Source: Tanytarsus gracilentus (taxonomy: Eukaryota > Arthropoda > Insecta > Diptera > Chironomidae). From it: 64,000 bases of DNA. A model generated the notes under the pieces. The model was given only the letters and a program-made list of their open reading frames with translations. It was not told the DNA's origin and did no database searches. A program made the translations under genes and the position numbers. Location of the stretch: the NCBI GenBank assembly GCA_038502055.1, contig JAXRKN010000045.1:4486501-4550500 (forward strand). Direction: 5' to 3'. Every line of letters starts with the position of its first letter. Within the stretch, counting starts at the first letter, position 1. Shown in pieces: positions 26,306 to 38,722 of the stretch.

Positions 26306-29300
26306 TTATTTCGCCGCTTCGGCCACTTTTATGTCGTCCACTTTTAATGCACGCAATGTTTCCGCATATAATTTGTCACATAGCTGTTCATCCTCTGCCA
26401 ACTCAATAACTTCGTTCACCTCGCAGTCACTGAAATGTGAAAGGAATATGTTAGAGCAAAAAAATCTAATTTATTGTGCAATGCGAATATAAAAAAGCTA
26501 TAAATATTGAATGGAAAAGCACCCTCGTGAGGAAAAGTTTCATTCTTTACGATTTCATTTTCTCTGTTTCACATCTGCATATATTTTTTGTGCTTGTGCT
26601 TTTCCATCGTGCATTCTACGTTTCACGAGGATTTGTTAGGACTTTTATGGAGAATCTAAAAGAACTTTTATGCAATCATAAACTCTCTCACTATTTCCGA
26701 GCATTCAAGATAGTTCCTTTTTTTTCATGAGCGAATCTTTTCTCGTCATCATCACTCGTGACATATATTTCATGTAAGTGTGATGTAGAACATTCCTTTA
26801 AGCCCTTTACATCATTGGATTACCCTTTTTTTCGTCTGCCAAAACCTTGTGGAATAGTGCTGGTAAAATGTAATCAATGAAAAGGCCAAGAAAGCTCATT
26901 TTTATCGGTTCATTAAGTAATGTGACATGGGAGTGAATTTGTCTGTCGTTTCGAGGTTAAATGAGAAGAAGAGTGTTGCAAAAAGTTCTGCTAACAGATG
27001 AGATGGTAATAAATTATTCGGAATCTATTTTTTTTCACTTAATTTATGGGTCAACCTCTCAAAAAATATCAAAATAAATTTTAACATTTTAATCTCCAAT
27101 GTCTACAGAAAGTTTTTAAATTGACACCGAAGGTTGTGAAAATAAAATGACAAACTCGAGTGTGAATGCGTTGGAAGAAGAACTTTTTTAACTGCTCAAT
27201 CTCGCAGAAAAAAGTTTTTAATTTTTCTGCTCTCATTTACGCTATCATTAGCACGTGCTTACAGACTAGACTTCCATGTGAACATGTCGCAAAGTTGAAA
27301 AATTTTCTCACATTTACAAAAGCACATAAAAATTTAATGAGAAAATTTCAAAACCACACAGTGATAATAAACGACGTTCTTTGTTACCATAAAAATAATA
27401 AATTCATGAAAAAATGCGAAAAATGAGTTTCATCATCTTAAATCGTTCGAGTGAAAAGTGATATTCATGCGTTTAAAATGAGCAATGAGGATGTGAACAA
27501 AAGGATGCGGAATAAGAATTATTTTCTTATTTTATTGCAGAACATTTGAATTTTGAAAAGTTTTTTGAGTTTAAAAAATTTTAAATTCTTTCGAAAAAAA
27601 TTCTCAATTTTTCCCATAAATTCAAAAGTTTTAAAGCATCACAAAAAATTTCAAAAATCTCTTCTTCGTATCAAAATATTTTATTATTCAAAGCTGAAGA
27701 ATCCTCGATAAGAAGAAGCAATTGAGCTTACATTAGCAGAATGCACGTTTAAAGTTGACGACGAGGAAAACTTTTCGAGTGGAGAAAACAAATTGAAAAA
27801 TCAATTATTAAAATCGACTCGAAACATGGAAAACAACTCAATTTTCCGGAGATGAAAAAGTTTTCTCGTCTTTGCTGTAAGATGAGATAAATTTCACTTT
27901 TTACTCCGCTGTTGCCAAGGTGGTTTTTCAGACATTTTTTTCATCTTGCTTTTTCGATTGAAAAGTTTTTACGATTGTATAAAAAGTTGAGATTGAGAAA
28001 AGTCTGATCAAACAGAAAAGAGTGATAAAATTGAGTAAATAGTTGAAAGCAATCTCTGATTTCTGTTTACGACTTCGGTTTTCAGCGGTTTGAGATTTTT
28101 CAATTATTTTCTGCAGATAATTTTTTAATATCCAACTTGTTGCATGTTGAGTAGTTTTAAAAATTTTAATACACATTTTTCTTTCAGCAATTTTAGCATG
28201 AGCAACTCGTCGACTTCCGTTAACCTTTTTTTAGCTAAATCAGATTTATAGAGTGCTCATGAAAAGCTCATTGTGTACATTGTTTAACTTTGCCGCCGCA
28301 AAACTTTTCTCATCACAGGAAGTGAAAGAACAAAATCTAATATTTTTTATCCGAAATAAAGAAAATCTAAGACAGATGATGAGGTCGAGTTCATGGAGAA
28401 GTTTCAAAAACCTTTTTCCCTGGCTTCACCATTGACAGACACTGGGTGGAGCCTTATCAGAAAATTAAACAGGCGCGGCAATAATTTGAGGATATTTTTC
28501 ATGTTTATTTTGTGGTTGAAAACAAACAAGAAATAATGATGGAAATTTAATGGAAAAAATTTTAAATTTGATTTTGTTGGAAGAGAAAATAAAAAAGTTT
28601 TTACATTTTGCTTCCTGTTATGTGGTTTTCATGTAAAGTTTTCCCAAATGGATTGAGAACATTTTTTGATGCATGTCGATGAAAATTTATTTTTATTGCT
28701 TCGGTGCCAAAATATTATCATGTGAATATTTTTGACTTTAAATTTTTGCCTTTTTTTCGATTGAAGTTTATTAAATCCTATTTGGTTTTTTCAAGTGGAT
28801 ATTCATAAACTCCGTCACTTAAAATTTTTGATTTTTTCCCTTATTGTGTGAAATTTTTTATTACTAGATTTTTTCAAATTTTTAAAATTTACTCTAATCG
28901 TGACATAATTTACAATTTGCCCCAAACCACTAAATTATTTGAATTATGAAAACTTAAACAAATTCTTAATGCACACTAAAGTGTTCTCATTGTATTTAAA
29001 CCATAAAACTAAGTTGCATTTAATTAATTCACCTTCTTTAAGGTTAAAAAAATATTCAACAAAAGAAACCAATTGAATTTCATTTAAGGGTAAACAAAAG
29101 GAAAAAGTTTCAATGACCTAAATTGTTTTTCTTTCTCTGTTTTTTCTTCATTACAATATCAATGGAGAATGAAATATAAAAAGCTGTGTGCTTAGGATCT
29201 TGAGCCTTTTTTCCTTTTCCTTTAATTTTTTAAACATTGAGATTCTTCATAAGTCAATCACGTGGTTTAGTTAAGAAAAAAAAGTGCTGCTATGAACAGA

Positions 29301-32300
29301 AATATTGAAATGCCATGCGAATGTCTCCAGAGGCAGCAACACACGGCCGCATAATCCAAGAAGAAATTTATGTTGCAAGCGTCAAAAAAAGAAGAAAAGC
29401 TTTATTTTGGTTTTTAGACTTCTTCTTATGCCAGCGCAATTTACCAAAACCATGACAGGTTGTGATTTTCATTTCCAGCATCGAGAGAGAGCGACTCGTA
29501 ATGAATAAGCACAAATTTGTTTGCTCTCCGAATAAATCTTTTCCAACTTTCTAAGGGATTTCGCTTGTTTAAGTTTGTTTCTCTTTTTTTTGAAATATTA
29601 ATGCCTGCTAAAAGTGCCATGTGTACTATAAGAGTGACTTTTGACGCGCGAAAGGGGAGAAAAAGGATTTATGGACACGCCCGAAAGAAAAGAGTGTTGA
29701 ACGCCAAAAAGGTGCTATAATATTATTGAAATTAATGATCTGAAATTTTGGTGGCTTTAAAGAGTTTCTTGGATTAAAAAATTTTGTGGGAGAGTTTTAA
29801 TGTGAAAAGTTTTATGAAATGAAAATAATTTATTTAAAATATTCAAAGCGTGAAGGAATTTAAATATTTTTACTCATAAAAGTAATTTACTAACCTGAAA
29901 TTATTTTTTGCTATTTTTATGAAAAAATTTATCGACTTTTTAATCAAAGTCCAAAGCATGTAATTAATTTAATTAATCTGCATTTTCAGGAAGGGCGTAA
30001 TCAACCAAAATTTATGCACAATCGAGCAATAAAATTGAATAAATTGCGAGATTAAGTTGAGGGTAGAGGAAAATATTTAACGATGATTTCCCGTTCTCCA
30101 CACAAAAAATTCCTTTACGGAAAAAATTCGAAATGACCAATGAATTTTTGCCCGTGATAAATCAAATGGAAAACAATCCAGCGTGGGGATGTGGGATGGC
30201 ATTTCTTGATTGATTCAATCGAGAAGATAAATATTTAAATTAAATTGACTCGCTGTTGTGATATTTTTCCACGGAAGATGAACCAAAAATATTGAGAGAA
30301 TTTTTGGCATTTCTTTTGCCTTTTTTCGCTCGGACGCCACTCAACTTTTCATTGCTTTTTCATCAGGGAAACATTCAATGGAGCATCCTAATATTTTATA
30401 CTCATACAAACGTCCATAAAGCGATGGAAATAAAGAGGACCGAAGAGTTATTGAGATACGAAATTTTTTGTCAGATTCCGATGGCTGAAAAGAGGAAAAG
30501 CAAATGCGAAGCGAAAAACCATTCACACGTCAAAGTTGTTTTTCCGACAATCAAAATATTTTCCCGAAAGCACTTCATGAATATTTGGTTGGGTTTGTAA
30601 AAAAGTTTTGTGTTCAATTTTTAAAATTATTTTTTAATGAAATTTTTCTTAAAAGCAAATTTTTTTAAAGCACTTCATAAATTTTAAAAAGAAATCTTCC
30701 CACTTTATTTTCGTTCTCATTTTGTCCCGCAGGTCTCATAAATATCAATCCGCCTCCTATTTAAAATCCTCCGCATTCTCTGCATATTTTATCGCGATAT
30801 TGAATGTGAGAACAAAAAAGGGACTAAAAACTGCAAAACTTTTCTCTCAGCCTGAAGAAAATTTTTAATGCAAAAATGATGGAAGCAACGAGTGTCAGAG
30901 GCGCGTGAGAGCCAAGAAAAAAATTCTCTTTCATCTTCTAAATATTTTTTGGCGAGAAAGGTTTCGATTTAAAATATGCTAAAAGCGGTAGCACGTTGGT
31001 AATTGAAAAATTTAAGTTTGGCAATAATTTAGGTATTAAAGAAAACAAGGCGAATAGAAATTTGGAATGAAAATAGCGGCGAGGGATCTTTGTCAATTGA
31101 ATTTGTGCTTTTTTATTGTTTTAGCGAGAATTTTATTGAAAGCTTTAAAAGAGAAGTTTGTGGGAGTTTTTCGAGAAACTTAAATTATTTTAGAAGAAAA
31201 TTTTCTTGGAATAAAAATTTAATTCTTAAAATTTTTATCAAAAACATTTTTTTTAAGTTTGACGTCACTTTAAGACTAAATTTTTATCTTATTATTCTTC
31301 TCCCACGTGGAGCGATCTTGAACTTATACATTTTCTCCATTTTACCTGAGAGGATTCGGAAACATAAAGAAATTGAATTTCGCTAGCCGCTCAACGGTAT
31401 AAGTAAAAATGCTTGTTTGGCGAAGAAATTGAATTGGCCTTAGTTCTATGATAAATTGCAAAAAAAATAATGGCTCTGTTGAGAAAAGCTCACATATTCA
31501 CAAACCTACATATTAATGAAGTTGGCAGGCACGTAAAACGTAAAAATTATTAAAAATTTAAAAAATAAAGATTTAAAACTTAAACAAATTTTTTAAGAAT
31601 AAATTTTTTTATCTTGATCTCAAATATTTTGTGAAGTTTATGGTAAATATGCGAAAAGGTGCTTAAGTGCGGCAATGAAAAGACTAAAACGTAAAACTTT
31701 GCTAACCTCGCATTCCACATTCTAACCTCATAATATTCGACAGGCAACAGAAGGAACAGCGTGTTGTGAGCACAGCAGTTGGTGTGAAAAAAGGTTAAAG
31801 CTTTTGTGTCAACAATGAAAATAAAACTTGCTCATTCACTCTCTCGACTCGGTCAGGAAACTTTTCTCTGCATGCTATTCAGTAATTTTGTTTCAACAAA
31901 TCTCATTTCGGTGAATTTCTAATCAGCTATCGCGAGCAAATTGTGACATTTTGATATTAAAAAAAATTAATGAACGAAAGCTGATTTTTGAAACGTGAAA
32001 ACACAAGAAATTTTTCTTTTCGCGTGGCATTTTAAGTTAATTTAAATTGCGTAAATTTTGTTTTTGTTTCAATAAAAATTTCTGTCATTTTTTGATCGAA
32101 TAAAAATTCTCATTCGAACTTTAAAATTTAATATAAACTTCTTAATTCTTTATCATAGAAAATTTCACTTTAAAAACTTTCAACTCAGTTGAGCATTAAA
32201 CAGCTTGAAAGTCGAGTTTTTAAAGTTATATACTTTTACCATAGTGAATGAAAGTGCAAATTGAAATTTTTCCACTCCCTTTAAAACTCCACTTAATGTA

Positions 32301-34617
32301 ATAAAAATTCAATTTAACACATATCGTGCAGTTCTTTCATTCAAACTGTTGAAAATGACGTTTCTCGTAATTATTTAAGGTTTGTTGACTGTCGAGCTGG
32401 CCCCCGAAGGGAGTTTGTGTCGTATAGCAGAGCGTGTATCATCGTTTGACCCATTTTTCGCCGCAATTTACGGTGTCAGCATTTTATTAATGTGAGTGTA
32501 TGGTTAAATGAAAAAAGAGGGGAGAAAGCAAGAGTTATGACAATATAAAATCCACTCTCATATGATGGAACTTAATGTAATAATGCGTAGGTGTAAATCG
32601 CTCTCATCCATGCGAAAAATTTAATTATCTCTTCTTTATTCGGGTTGTGAATAAATTTCCAGGAAAAATTTAAATCTTTTGAAAAATAATTTTTTTGACG
32701 GAATTTTTGAATTTAAATTTTAATAAACGATTTTTCTAATTTTTTTTAGAAGTTTTAAAATTGCTCTTTTATAATTTCCAAATTTTGTTAACAAAAAATT
32801 TCACGGTAAGGAACTCGCACAAAAAAAGCCTTGAAGCCATGAAAAATAATTTCAAGATTCACTCACATATGAATTTTTCCTAGAACTCTTTAGAGTGCTT
32901 TTACGCTCGGCAAATTTCATAATCCATTGAAATTTAAATGTATCTCAGTAAAAAATGTTTAATGAAAAAGGACCCGAGCGAAAAAAGATCGGAATATGTT
33001 TTTATAGCCATCTTCCATCCTCATCTGTACCCACATACTTTTTAAAGCCATTCCGAGGGAAAGAAATGAATCATAAAAAAATGTCAACACACTAAAAAAT
33101 GTTTATGCTCACAGTGCAAAGTGAACTAAAGCGAAATGACAATCATTATTTTACAATCTTCTTCTTCTTTCTCCAGCACTAAAACGCGAAAATGTGTCTG
33201 GTGAAGGGAGAAAATCCGTGAATATAAAAATGTGATTTATCTCGTTCGAGGGTGCTGGGAGAAAGAGTAAAGTTTTTTAGAAGCTCAACAAAGGGTTAAA
33301 AAATGTGATAACACCCTTGCACTTCACTAGATTTTCACAAAAAAATCACATTCGTACTCACTTAAAAAACTTTCCTGATATGTTTGCAATCGATGTTTCG
33401 GTGGCGAGATAAATGGCTGTCTGTGCTCCCATAACTGTCGGTTTCATGAACAGAAACATCCATGGTAGCATTATAAGTTTGGCGCTCCAAACCTTCATAA
33501 TTGGTGATTGTCGCATGTGCTTTGTGCCACGAACGAGACCCGGCGTAAGACAATTCACAGTGACAGCTGTTGATGCCAAAACTTTTGCCAATTTTTTCGT
33601 CCACATCACAATCGAAAGTTTGGAATGAGAGAAAGCATCCCTTGGGTGGAAAGTAGGCGCCAAGTTTGAAATACACAAGGGATCGTCGACGCTCATTTTA
33701 CCCGTCGCATATGCATGTGCTGAAACATTAATAACACGCCCCTGCTTTGATTTTTTCAACATCGGCATCAACAAGTGCGTCAATAAAAAATGAGACAAAT
33801 AATTCACTTGCAGATGTGTCTCGAATCCATCAGTCGTTTTTGCGAATGGTTGAAATGTCGTGCCCGCGTTATTAATTAGAACATCCACTTTGCTGTAATC
33901 GTTTTCTGTGAGAGGGATTAAGGAAGGATAATTAATTTCCATTAGCGGAGCTTTAATAAAATTTAATCAGTTTTCTAAAAATTTACCAATCGATTTCACA
34001 AGTTGTCGAACGTTATCGAAGGAACACAGGTCGAGATGTCGAATATCGATGCGAGCTTTTGGCACAATTTTCATCAGTTGCCTTTTGACTTTCTCACCAT
34101 TCTGGATATTTCTGCAGCACATGATGATATGACCTCCACGTCTGGATAGCTCTTTTACGATCTCACTGCCAATACCTAAAAAATAATATTTTTTAGAATT
34201 AAAATTTTCATAAAATTCGAGTTTGGTCAGGTTGAAATATTAATCAACTTGTGCAACATGGTTTAAAGAAAAAATTCAAAAATCACGTCACGATTAAAAA
34301 AATTGACACATTTATAAAATACAAAAATTTAAAAAAATCCTTTTATGTAAAGCAATTATCAAGTTAATTTTACAAATTTGAATATCCCACCTCGACATTC
34401 TTTAACAAAGCTTTAACTCACCTCCATCTGCTCCCGTTATTAAAATCACAAGATCATTAACCATGTTTGAGTTCGGACAATTTTGTCCACTCATGTATGC
34501 TTTAATGACTGTGCCTAAAAATACCGCTGCTGCTACAAAGAATGGCCACCATGTGCGAAACGGATCCGCATTCTCAAACAGCACTTTAATTTCCTCCAAT
34601 AATTTGTCTACGTCCAT
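26306..34617 (-). CDS. Retinol-dehydrogenase-like short-chain dehydrogenase (SDR), membrane-anchored, catalytic Tyr replaced by Phe
   Basis: Four exons on the - strand: 34617-34422, 34175-33987, 33905-33362 and 26429-26306, giving 350 residues. Introns are 246, 81 and 6932 bp, all GT-AG and phase-consistent. Residues 1-55 carry an N-terminal membrane segment (about 24-40). The Rossmann fold follows: TGADGGIG at 61-68, NNAG at 140-143, Asn163 of the catalytic tetrad, and Ser190 in VINVSAHA. The active-site YxxxK is FSHSK: Phe220 (codon TTC) stands where Tyr is expected, Lys224 is kept. The region PGLVRGTKH and the C-terminal tail (GKFFNDCE..., Asp/Glu-rich, Lys-rich end) resemble the RDH11-14 group, which reduces or oxidises retinoids and other lipids with NADP(H) at ER membranes. 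Exon 3 ends AA|GTGAGT; exon 4 begins after acceptor cacatttcag and restores Asn310. Without splicing exon 3 would stop at a TGA at once. Loss of the Tyr suggests changed or lost catalysis. Confidence 0.85.
26430..33361 (-). other. SDR intron 3 (6.9 kb)
   Basis: This stretch is bounded by the donor GTGAGT at 33361 and the acceptor at 26430. It is mostly A+T-rich. It contains one G+C-rich island at 32380-32491 that looks like a + strand exon (listed separately), several unconvincing open frames on + at 29305-31386, and a frame at 28253-28435 with an acceptor-like site at 28319. A juxtaposed acceptor/donor (atttcag|gttagt on the - strand, about 29895) might be a recursive splice point, although its donor half is weak. 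Confidence 0.6.
32380..32491 (+). CDS. Candidate 112-nt exon of an unidentified + strand gene
   Basis: The island is near 45-50% G+C inside a much more A+T-rich intron. On the + strand, an acceptor (ttctcgtaattatttaag) and a good donor (TTAAT|GTGAGT) bound an open frame whose central part reads VELAPEGSLCRIAERVSS, followed by a hydrophobic stretch (AAIYGVSILL). A stop, TGA, follows at once if the donor is not used. No partner exon or family was recognised. The - strand is also partly open here, so a conserved non-coding element or an exon on the other strand are alternatives. Confidence 0.35.
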
Positions 34618-35470
34618 TTTATGCGAGATTGTGCTTTAAACTGAAAAATTCTCTCTCAGTGAGATTCAGAATTGAGTTGATTAAATTAAAAAGAATTACT
34701 TTCACTCTTAAATTGAACATGTGAGCACCGGAAGTGAAATTTCTGATGATTAAATTAAGCCAATTTGAATTTTTTGAGTTAAATCACTTTCAATAGATGG
34801 CACTGGATGGAAAATTTTGTGTTATGGAAAAATAAATTTTTCTCTGTGAAAATTTCAAGCGCATGAGTGATAGCAAGCTTTGAGATAGCATAAAATTGCG
34901 TAACATGAGTCATTTGTTATTCGAAGAGTGTTTAATTTTAAATACAAATATTTTCAATGAACTTCAAAGATTAAATGAAATTTTAATAATATTTTTAAAA
35001 AGTAATTCAGAAATTAATCAAAATTTCGCAACTTTTCATTCATAATTTTGACATCAAAAAAAATCCCGCCTTGACCTTAACAGCTGAGTTTTAAACATCC
35101 GCATCCATCTACGAAAATTCGAACACGGTATGGAGAATACAGCACACAAGCGTGGAGCGTCTCGGCGATGTAAAGCAGAACAACACAAATCGAATCATTT
35201 GTCTTTTTGAGTTTGGTGCGATGTGAATGTGTGTTGGAATCTCATAAGAAATAAATTGAAATTTTATGGTAAATCCAATTGGAATCGAATTGAATTTGAT
35301 TAAAGTGAGATATTTTAGTGAGAATAAATCCAACAAAGAGTGGCAAAAGTGGATAAATCTTATAAGAAAGTCAAAAATCGAATAAGAATTGTGAAATATA
35401 TTTTTGTGTGTGCGATTGTGAACTTTGGAAAAGCATCTGTGGAGAATTAAATAGCCGAAAAAAATATTCT

Positions 35471-35487
35471 TCGTTTACAGGTGAGTT
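35471..35487 (+). promoter_or_regulatory. Possible 5' UTR exon donor or recursive splice site
   Basis: The sequence tcgtttacag|gtgagtt joins an acceptor-like end to a near-perfect donor with nothing in between. It could close a 5' non-coding exon of the + strand gene downstream, whose first recognised exon (PKD, 52728) starts with a strong acceptor but has no visible donor upstream. Or it could be a zero-length recursive splice point of the kind known in long insect introns. Which one applies is inference. Confidence 0.35.
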
Positions 35488-37794
35488 TGTATACTCATGC
35501 AATTGAATATTAATTTCCTCATGTTCATCTTAAAAGTTGCGATTGCTCATGACACCATGAGCAAGATGAGATGAATATCAAAAATTTTCCATCCTCATGC
35601 ATTAAACTCGTTCCGCCACAACATTTATCATGACTCAGCATCGCTGATCATTTATTTGCGATTAAATTGTCTCTCATCGCAAGCATGCAAACATTGTAAG
35701 ATGCAATTTGTCTCTCTCTTTCCCTCCCAAGAGAGAAGGTGTTGAAATGCCGTTGACGATCAAGGCTAAATATGCGAAAAATGAAAGAGAAAAGTTATTT
35801 AGTCTCAAATAACGGTACTCAACTCGGGCGAATAGCATTTTTTTATGCCACCTTCTTTTACTTTTATTTTCTCTCTCTTTCTTCTTTTGGCTCTTTCTCT
35901 TTCTTCTTACCTACATACCACATTTCATTCACTCTTCAATCGTTACTGTCAAGTGTCAAATAATTATGAACTTTTTAAAATTTATTCTAAAGCTTCAAAG
36001 TGAACTTTTTGTCAATACACCCAAATATTTAACGACTGAATGGATTATATATTCACACTTGTATCTGTGGTCGCATTTGAATATCGATTCTTCTTATTCT
36101 AGCCAACCTTGAAAATCATTGTTTTTCTGTACAAAAATTTGACTCTATTCACGTGACTCACGAGTGTAGCGATAGCCTGATTTTATTTTCTTCTTAGCAC
36201 ATCGCAAAAGTGATGTAAAACAGACCACAGAAGAGAAAAAGAAAGTTTATTAACACATACACACACATAAATGTGTGCATGCCTTCCAAATATAGGAAAT
36301 GTGTATCCAATGACGACATTTTATTGACTCAAAGACATCACGATGATGAGAATGCGAAAAAGTGATGGAACTCACAGACATAAGAAATGCCACAATCGAT
36401 AACAGCTTTAGTTTTCCCCTCACATAAAGTCTAATGTTCTATTCTGCATACTCTCGAATGAGTGTAAATAAAGAGGGGGAAAATATACAACAATTAATTA
36501 GATTATTGCGGGGGGTTAGTGATAAAAGGAGAGCAGACAGTGAGAGCAAAAAAGTTTTTCGTGCCGGCAGCTATTCGACCTACATTTTTGGATGATAAAA
36601 AATTTATCATTTTTCTCTCACTCTCGCTGGTTATGTGAAAAGCTGAGAGAAAATTGAAATTTACTACCCCAACAAGTTTGAGAATGAGATGCAAAAGTTA
36701 AGATGAATTTATTTTGCATTTTCACATAATTTAAATTTTAAATGACTGCTGTTAAATTGTGTTAGATTATTACTCACGTTTTCATCAAAGTTCAAGCACT
36801 TAATGCGGTTGAGAGTGTGTTAAGTAGAGTGGAAGTTAGTGGGTAATTAAACTTGACGATAAATTGAAAGCAATTTGTTGGCTAAGAAGATTGTGAGGAA
36901 TCTGAAGTTCAAATTTTCTACATTTTGTCAGATGTAATTTAATCCAAAAATGTAACCGATCATCGCCATCAATTCTTAATGATCTCCATTAAATATTTAT
37001 TTAATCAATTTCAAAAAGGTAAAATTTCAATGTGTGGGATTTAGAATTTTTTGTCGACGTCAATATCGATGATTAAATTTCTCTCTACATGATGTCAATC
37101 CGTTCGCTCTTTGAGATGATTAAAAAATTATGAGGAAACTTAATGGAAGCCCGGAAAAATTGAGTTGTGGGTGTTGAATGCGACGATATTTTTTTAATAA
37201 AATTTTATTTTAAGCTTGAAACCTCAGATTTCTTTATCAAAAGCTTCGTAGCTAATTAATCAAAACCCTTTTAAAGAAGCTTAAATTTTATGATATATTT
37301 TCCATCCACTTCATGTTTCTCATTAAATTTCTCTCTAATGCTTTGTTGAGTTCATAAAGCTTTTAAAAGTCACTAATGAGTTTCATCTCACTCAAAAGCC
37401 AATAAATTTTGCAACATAATTAATAGTTCAGAAATAATCACAACTAATGCATCCATCAAATAATGAACGGAAACTACTTTATTGACTTTATTATCGTGAA
37501 TTAATGCGAAAGTCCATTCTATATTTAATTCACGAAGCGTAAAGTAGAAACGAAAGGAAAGGAGAGTAATTAAGTTTTTCCTTCCTCATTCGAACCTTTT
37601 TTTGCCGCTCGTGCAATAAATCCTCCATGTAGGTAACTGCTCTCATCAAATGTTCACCCGTTTCACTTAGAATGAGGTAATTAATTAAAAAGTCGGTGGA
37701 AAAATTGCCGAAAGGAATTTCGTTAAATTGATTTTTTTTACTTTTAGAAGAATTTTGTTTAAAAAAGTTTCTTTCTGATTTTTTATAAAATGTT

Positions 37795-37914
37795 CAGGGG
37801 GTGGAAACTCGAAATATCCAAATTTGAGGTTATGGTAAATTTTAATGATTTTATAATTTTTAAAAAATATATTTCAAAAAATGCAACCTAGATTTTGCGA
37901 GTTTCCCACCCCTG
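37795..37914. mobile_element. 120-bp CARGGG-ended inverted-repeat element
   Basis: Left end CAGGGGGTGGAAACTCG; right end, on the other strand, CAGGGGTGGGAAACTCG: 17-base terminal inverted repeats with two differences. The core is A+T-rich. The flanking octamers aaaatgtt and aaaagggt agree at six of eight positions, as expected for a mutated 8-bp duplication. Ends and size agree with 8522-8640, and ends with 45684-45993. It is a non-autonomous hAT-like MITE by inference. Confidence 0.65.
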
Positions 37915-38700
37915 AAAAGGGTCCTTTAAAGTTCTCTCACCAAAAAAAAACAAGTATCATTTTCTCATGACAAAGCTCAAGGTCACTAATGGGGCTATTA
38001 TATCGCATAAAATTGACCTCTTCGAATGCTTTCTCCACTTTATCAATAATTTCCATTTCATTTCTTTTTTCCCATTTTCACTTGCGCGCTCAATAAATTT
38101 CATGAATTTTGCAAATGCATAAAAACGTTCAATAATAAATTTATTAAATATTGTTCCATTAAAATAATCAACGCTCGGAACTTTCTACATGACTCGAATA
38201 TATTTGAGTTGTTTCTAATCAAATTTGCATAGCATCATCTTTTTTTGTTTTACGGCAATATCGAGGCACGTAAGGAAATTTACTCATTGAGAATTCAAAG
38301 CTTTTGATTTTTTTATGAAAATCGGCATAAAGTCGCGGATGAGATGAATTTGTCATGGAAATTTTTCTTTCCTGTTGCTTAGGAAATTTTGTTTACTTCG
38401 CTTGATTCTAAAAATACTTTTCTGTCACTTTTGGTTGGAGTTGAGGCATTTCTTCAAAAGATATTTCTAAAAACGTCGTTTTCAAAAAATTTTATTATTA
38501 CAATTTGATTATTCTTGGATAAGAGACACAAAAAATATTTAATTAACTTTTCACAATTTGCCAAACCAACTCTTTTGCGTTATTTTTCAAATTAAAAATC
38601 ATTTTTTATCCATTCAGCTGTAAATTGCGAGTTTCAATCATTACCATCAAGTTAATCACAATATTTTTATTCGGTGGTTAATGAAGCTTTGGAAATATTG

Positions 38701-38722
38701 AATAATGATGATGATGATGATA
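38701..38722 (+). repeat. (GAT)n microsatellite
   Basis: Five to six TGA/GAT triplets in non-coding sequence. Confidence 0.8.

Noticed and set aside
26138..26409. Two + frames over the SDR terminal exon
   Set aside because: They are opposite a better supported - strand exon with acceptor, phase match and poly(A) signal.
29305..31386. Several + frames of 60-100 codons in the SDR intron
   Set aside because: They are Phe/Lys/Ile-rich, overlap frames on the other strand, and show no motifs or splice structure.
33179..33254. A nearer candidate last exon for the SDR gene (acceptor ctctttctcccag, 24 codons then TAG)
   Set aside because: It is in phase, but the peptide does not resemble an RDH C-terminus, whereas 26306-26429 is in phase, RDH-like and followed by a poly(A) signal.
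33906..33942. An earlier start of SDR exon 3 (from about 33952)
   Set aside because: The acceptor ccctctcacag at 33906 gives a continuous SDR core (SIENDYSKVDVLINNAG); the longer version inserts residues the family lacks.
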